DNA from: Micavibrio aeruginosavorus
GTDB taxonomy: Bacteria; Pseudomonadota; Alphaproteobacteria; Micavibrionales; Micavibrionaceae
NCBI GenBank assembly: GCA_003240795.1
Contig: QFNK01000119.1
Span: 1-6,101, forward strand
DNA length: 6,101 bases
Direction: 5' to 3'
Below are positions 5,502 through 6,101 of the stretch, in pieces (position 1 is the first letter of the stretch; each line of letters begins with the position of its first letter). The notes below the pieces were generated by a model. It made no database searches. It was not told the DNA's origin and saw only the letters and a list, made by a program, of their open reading frames with translations. The position numbers and the translations under genes are program-made.

Positions 5502-6101
5502 TTATTCGCCGATGGCGGTTCCTTCGCGGCGCGGATCGGCGGCGCCGGTCATGCGCCCCTGCGCGTCATAGACAATCGCGGTCAGGCCACTGTTCAGCGG
5601 CGTGATCTTGACAGGATGGCCGAAATTCTGGAGCGGCTCGCTCATCGCCGGAGCCAGCGTTTCCGCCTCCAGCTCTATCCCGCGCCCGCGGCTGACGATG
5701 TTCGGCGCGGCCAGCGCGGATTTAATGTCCTGCTTCCAGTCCACAACCGCGATAATCCGCTGCAGAACATATCCCATGATGCCGCTGCCACCGGCGGAGC
5801 CAGTAATCATCAGCGGCTTTCCGGACGGCTGGAACACAATAACGGGCGTCATGGTGGAACGCGGACGCTTTCCGCCTTCGACGCGGTTTGCGACCGGCTT
5901 TCCATCGACTTCCGGCACAAAGGAGAAATCCGTCAGCTGGTTGTTCAGCATGAACCCGTCAACATACATGCGCGATCCGAACGCGTCTTCGACACTGTCC
6001 GTCATCGACACGATATTGCCGCGCACATCGACCAGCGTGAAGTGCGACGTTCCCAGCGGCTTTGGATAAACCGGTTCCTTGGCAGGAAGCATCTTTTCCC
6101 A
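5502..6101 (-). CDS. ggt: Gamma-glutamyltransferase, C-terminal part (partial)
   Basis: The frame is open to the right edge, so the N-terminal part, which would hold the signal peptide and large subunit, is outside the window. Gamma-glutamyltransferase is made as a periplasmic proenzyme that cuts itself in two; the Thr exposed at the new N-terminus attacks gamma-glutamyl bonds of glutathione and related peptides. Here the cleavage-site Thr is in LGTSHFTLVD (codon 6048-6050), leaving a small subunit of about 182 residues, close to the family norm. Further landmarks are NNQLTDFSF, the substrate-binding KRPRSTMTPVIV, the oxyanion-loop GSAGGSGIMG, and the closing GAADPRREGTAIGE. Compared with the E. 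coli enzyme, TTHY is TSHF, a second active-site Thr is Ser, and the Asn that contacts substrate is Glu in DSVEDAFGSR; this Glu occurs in a common subgroup of the family. The stop is TAA at 5502-5504. Confidence 0.9.
   Translation of the reverse strand, partial: WEKMLPAKEPVYPKPLGTSHFTLVDVRGNIVSMTDSVEDAFGSRMYVDGFMLNNQLTDFSFVPEVDGKPVANRVEGGKRPRSTMTPVIVFQPSGKPLMITGSAGGSGIMGYVLQRIIAVVDWKQDIKSALAAPNIVSRGRGIELEAETLAPAMSEPLQNFGHPVKITPLNSGLTAIVYDAQGRMTGAADPRREGTAIGE

Overview
The window looks like ordinary chromosomal sequence from a moderately GC-rich Gram-negative bacterium. A class Alphaproteobacteria origin is my best guess, from the overall look of the YejF-like, YihY/BrkB-like and gamma-glutamyltransferase-like proteins. 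No rRNA, tRNA or other taxonomic marker is present, so this is inference only. I see no insertion sequence, integrase, phage gene, CRISPR array or tRNA.

Layout. Bases 1-44 probably carry the last codons of an upstream plus-strand gene, followed by a terminator-like hairpin (82-110) and a 10-bp perfect AT-rich inverted repeat (105-134). Four plus-strand genes then follow with short gaps: a GNAT-fold acetyltransferase (161-817), an ArgD-type class III aminotransferase (860-2053), a YihY/BrkB-family inner-membrane protein (2117-3001), and a double-ATPase ABC transporter subunit closest to YejF (3060-4679). An 8-bp perfect dyad (818-841) lies between the first two genes, just before a very strong ribosome binding site. 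The right third is on the minus strand and converges on yejF with only 6 bp between stop codons. It contains a multi-pass membrane protein of unknown function (4686-5474) and, 27 bp upstream of it in its own direction, the C-terminal part of a gamma-glutamyltransferase (5502-6101) that runs off the window.

How the genes relate. ArgD is a biosynthetic enzyme of arginine (and possibly lysine) metabolism. YejF would energise import of peptides, and gamma-glutamyltransferase breaks down glutathione and gamma-glutamyl peptides in the periplasm. A loose amino-acid and peptide theme can be drawn, but the genes sit in two opposed transcription units and nothing shows that they form one system. The permease and binding-protein partners of YejF and the usual argF neighbour of argD are not in the window. 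I found no convincing evidence of a new biological system. The points most worth a second look are the two inverted repeats flanking the acetyltransferase gene, the YejF subunit without its partners, and the unassigned membrane protein paired with gamma-glutamyltransferase.
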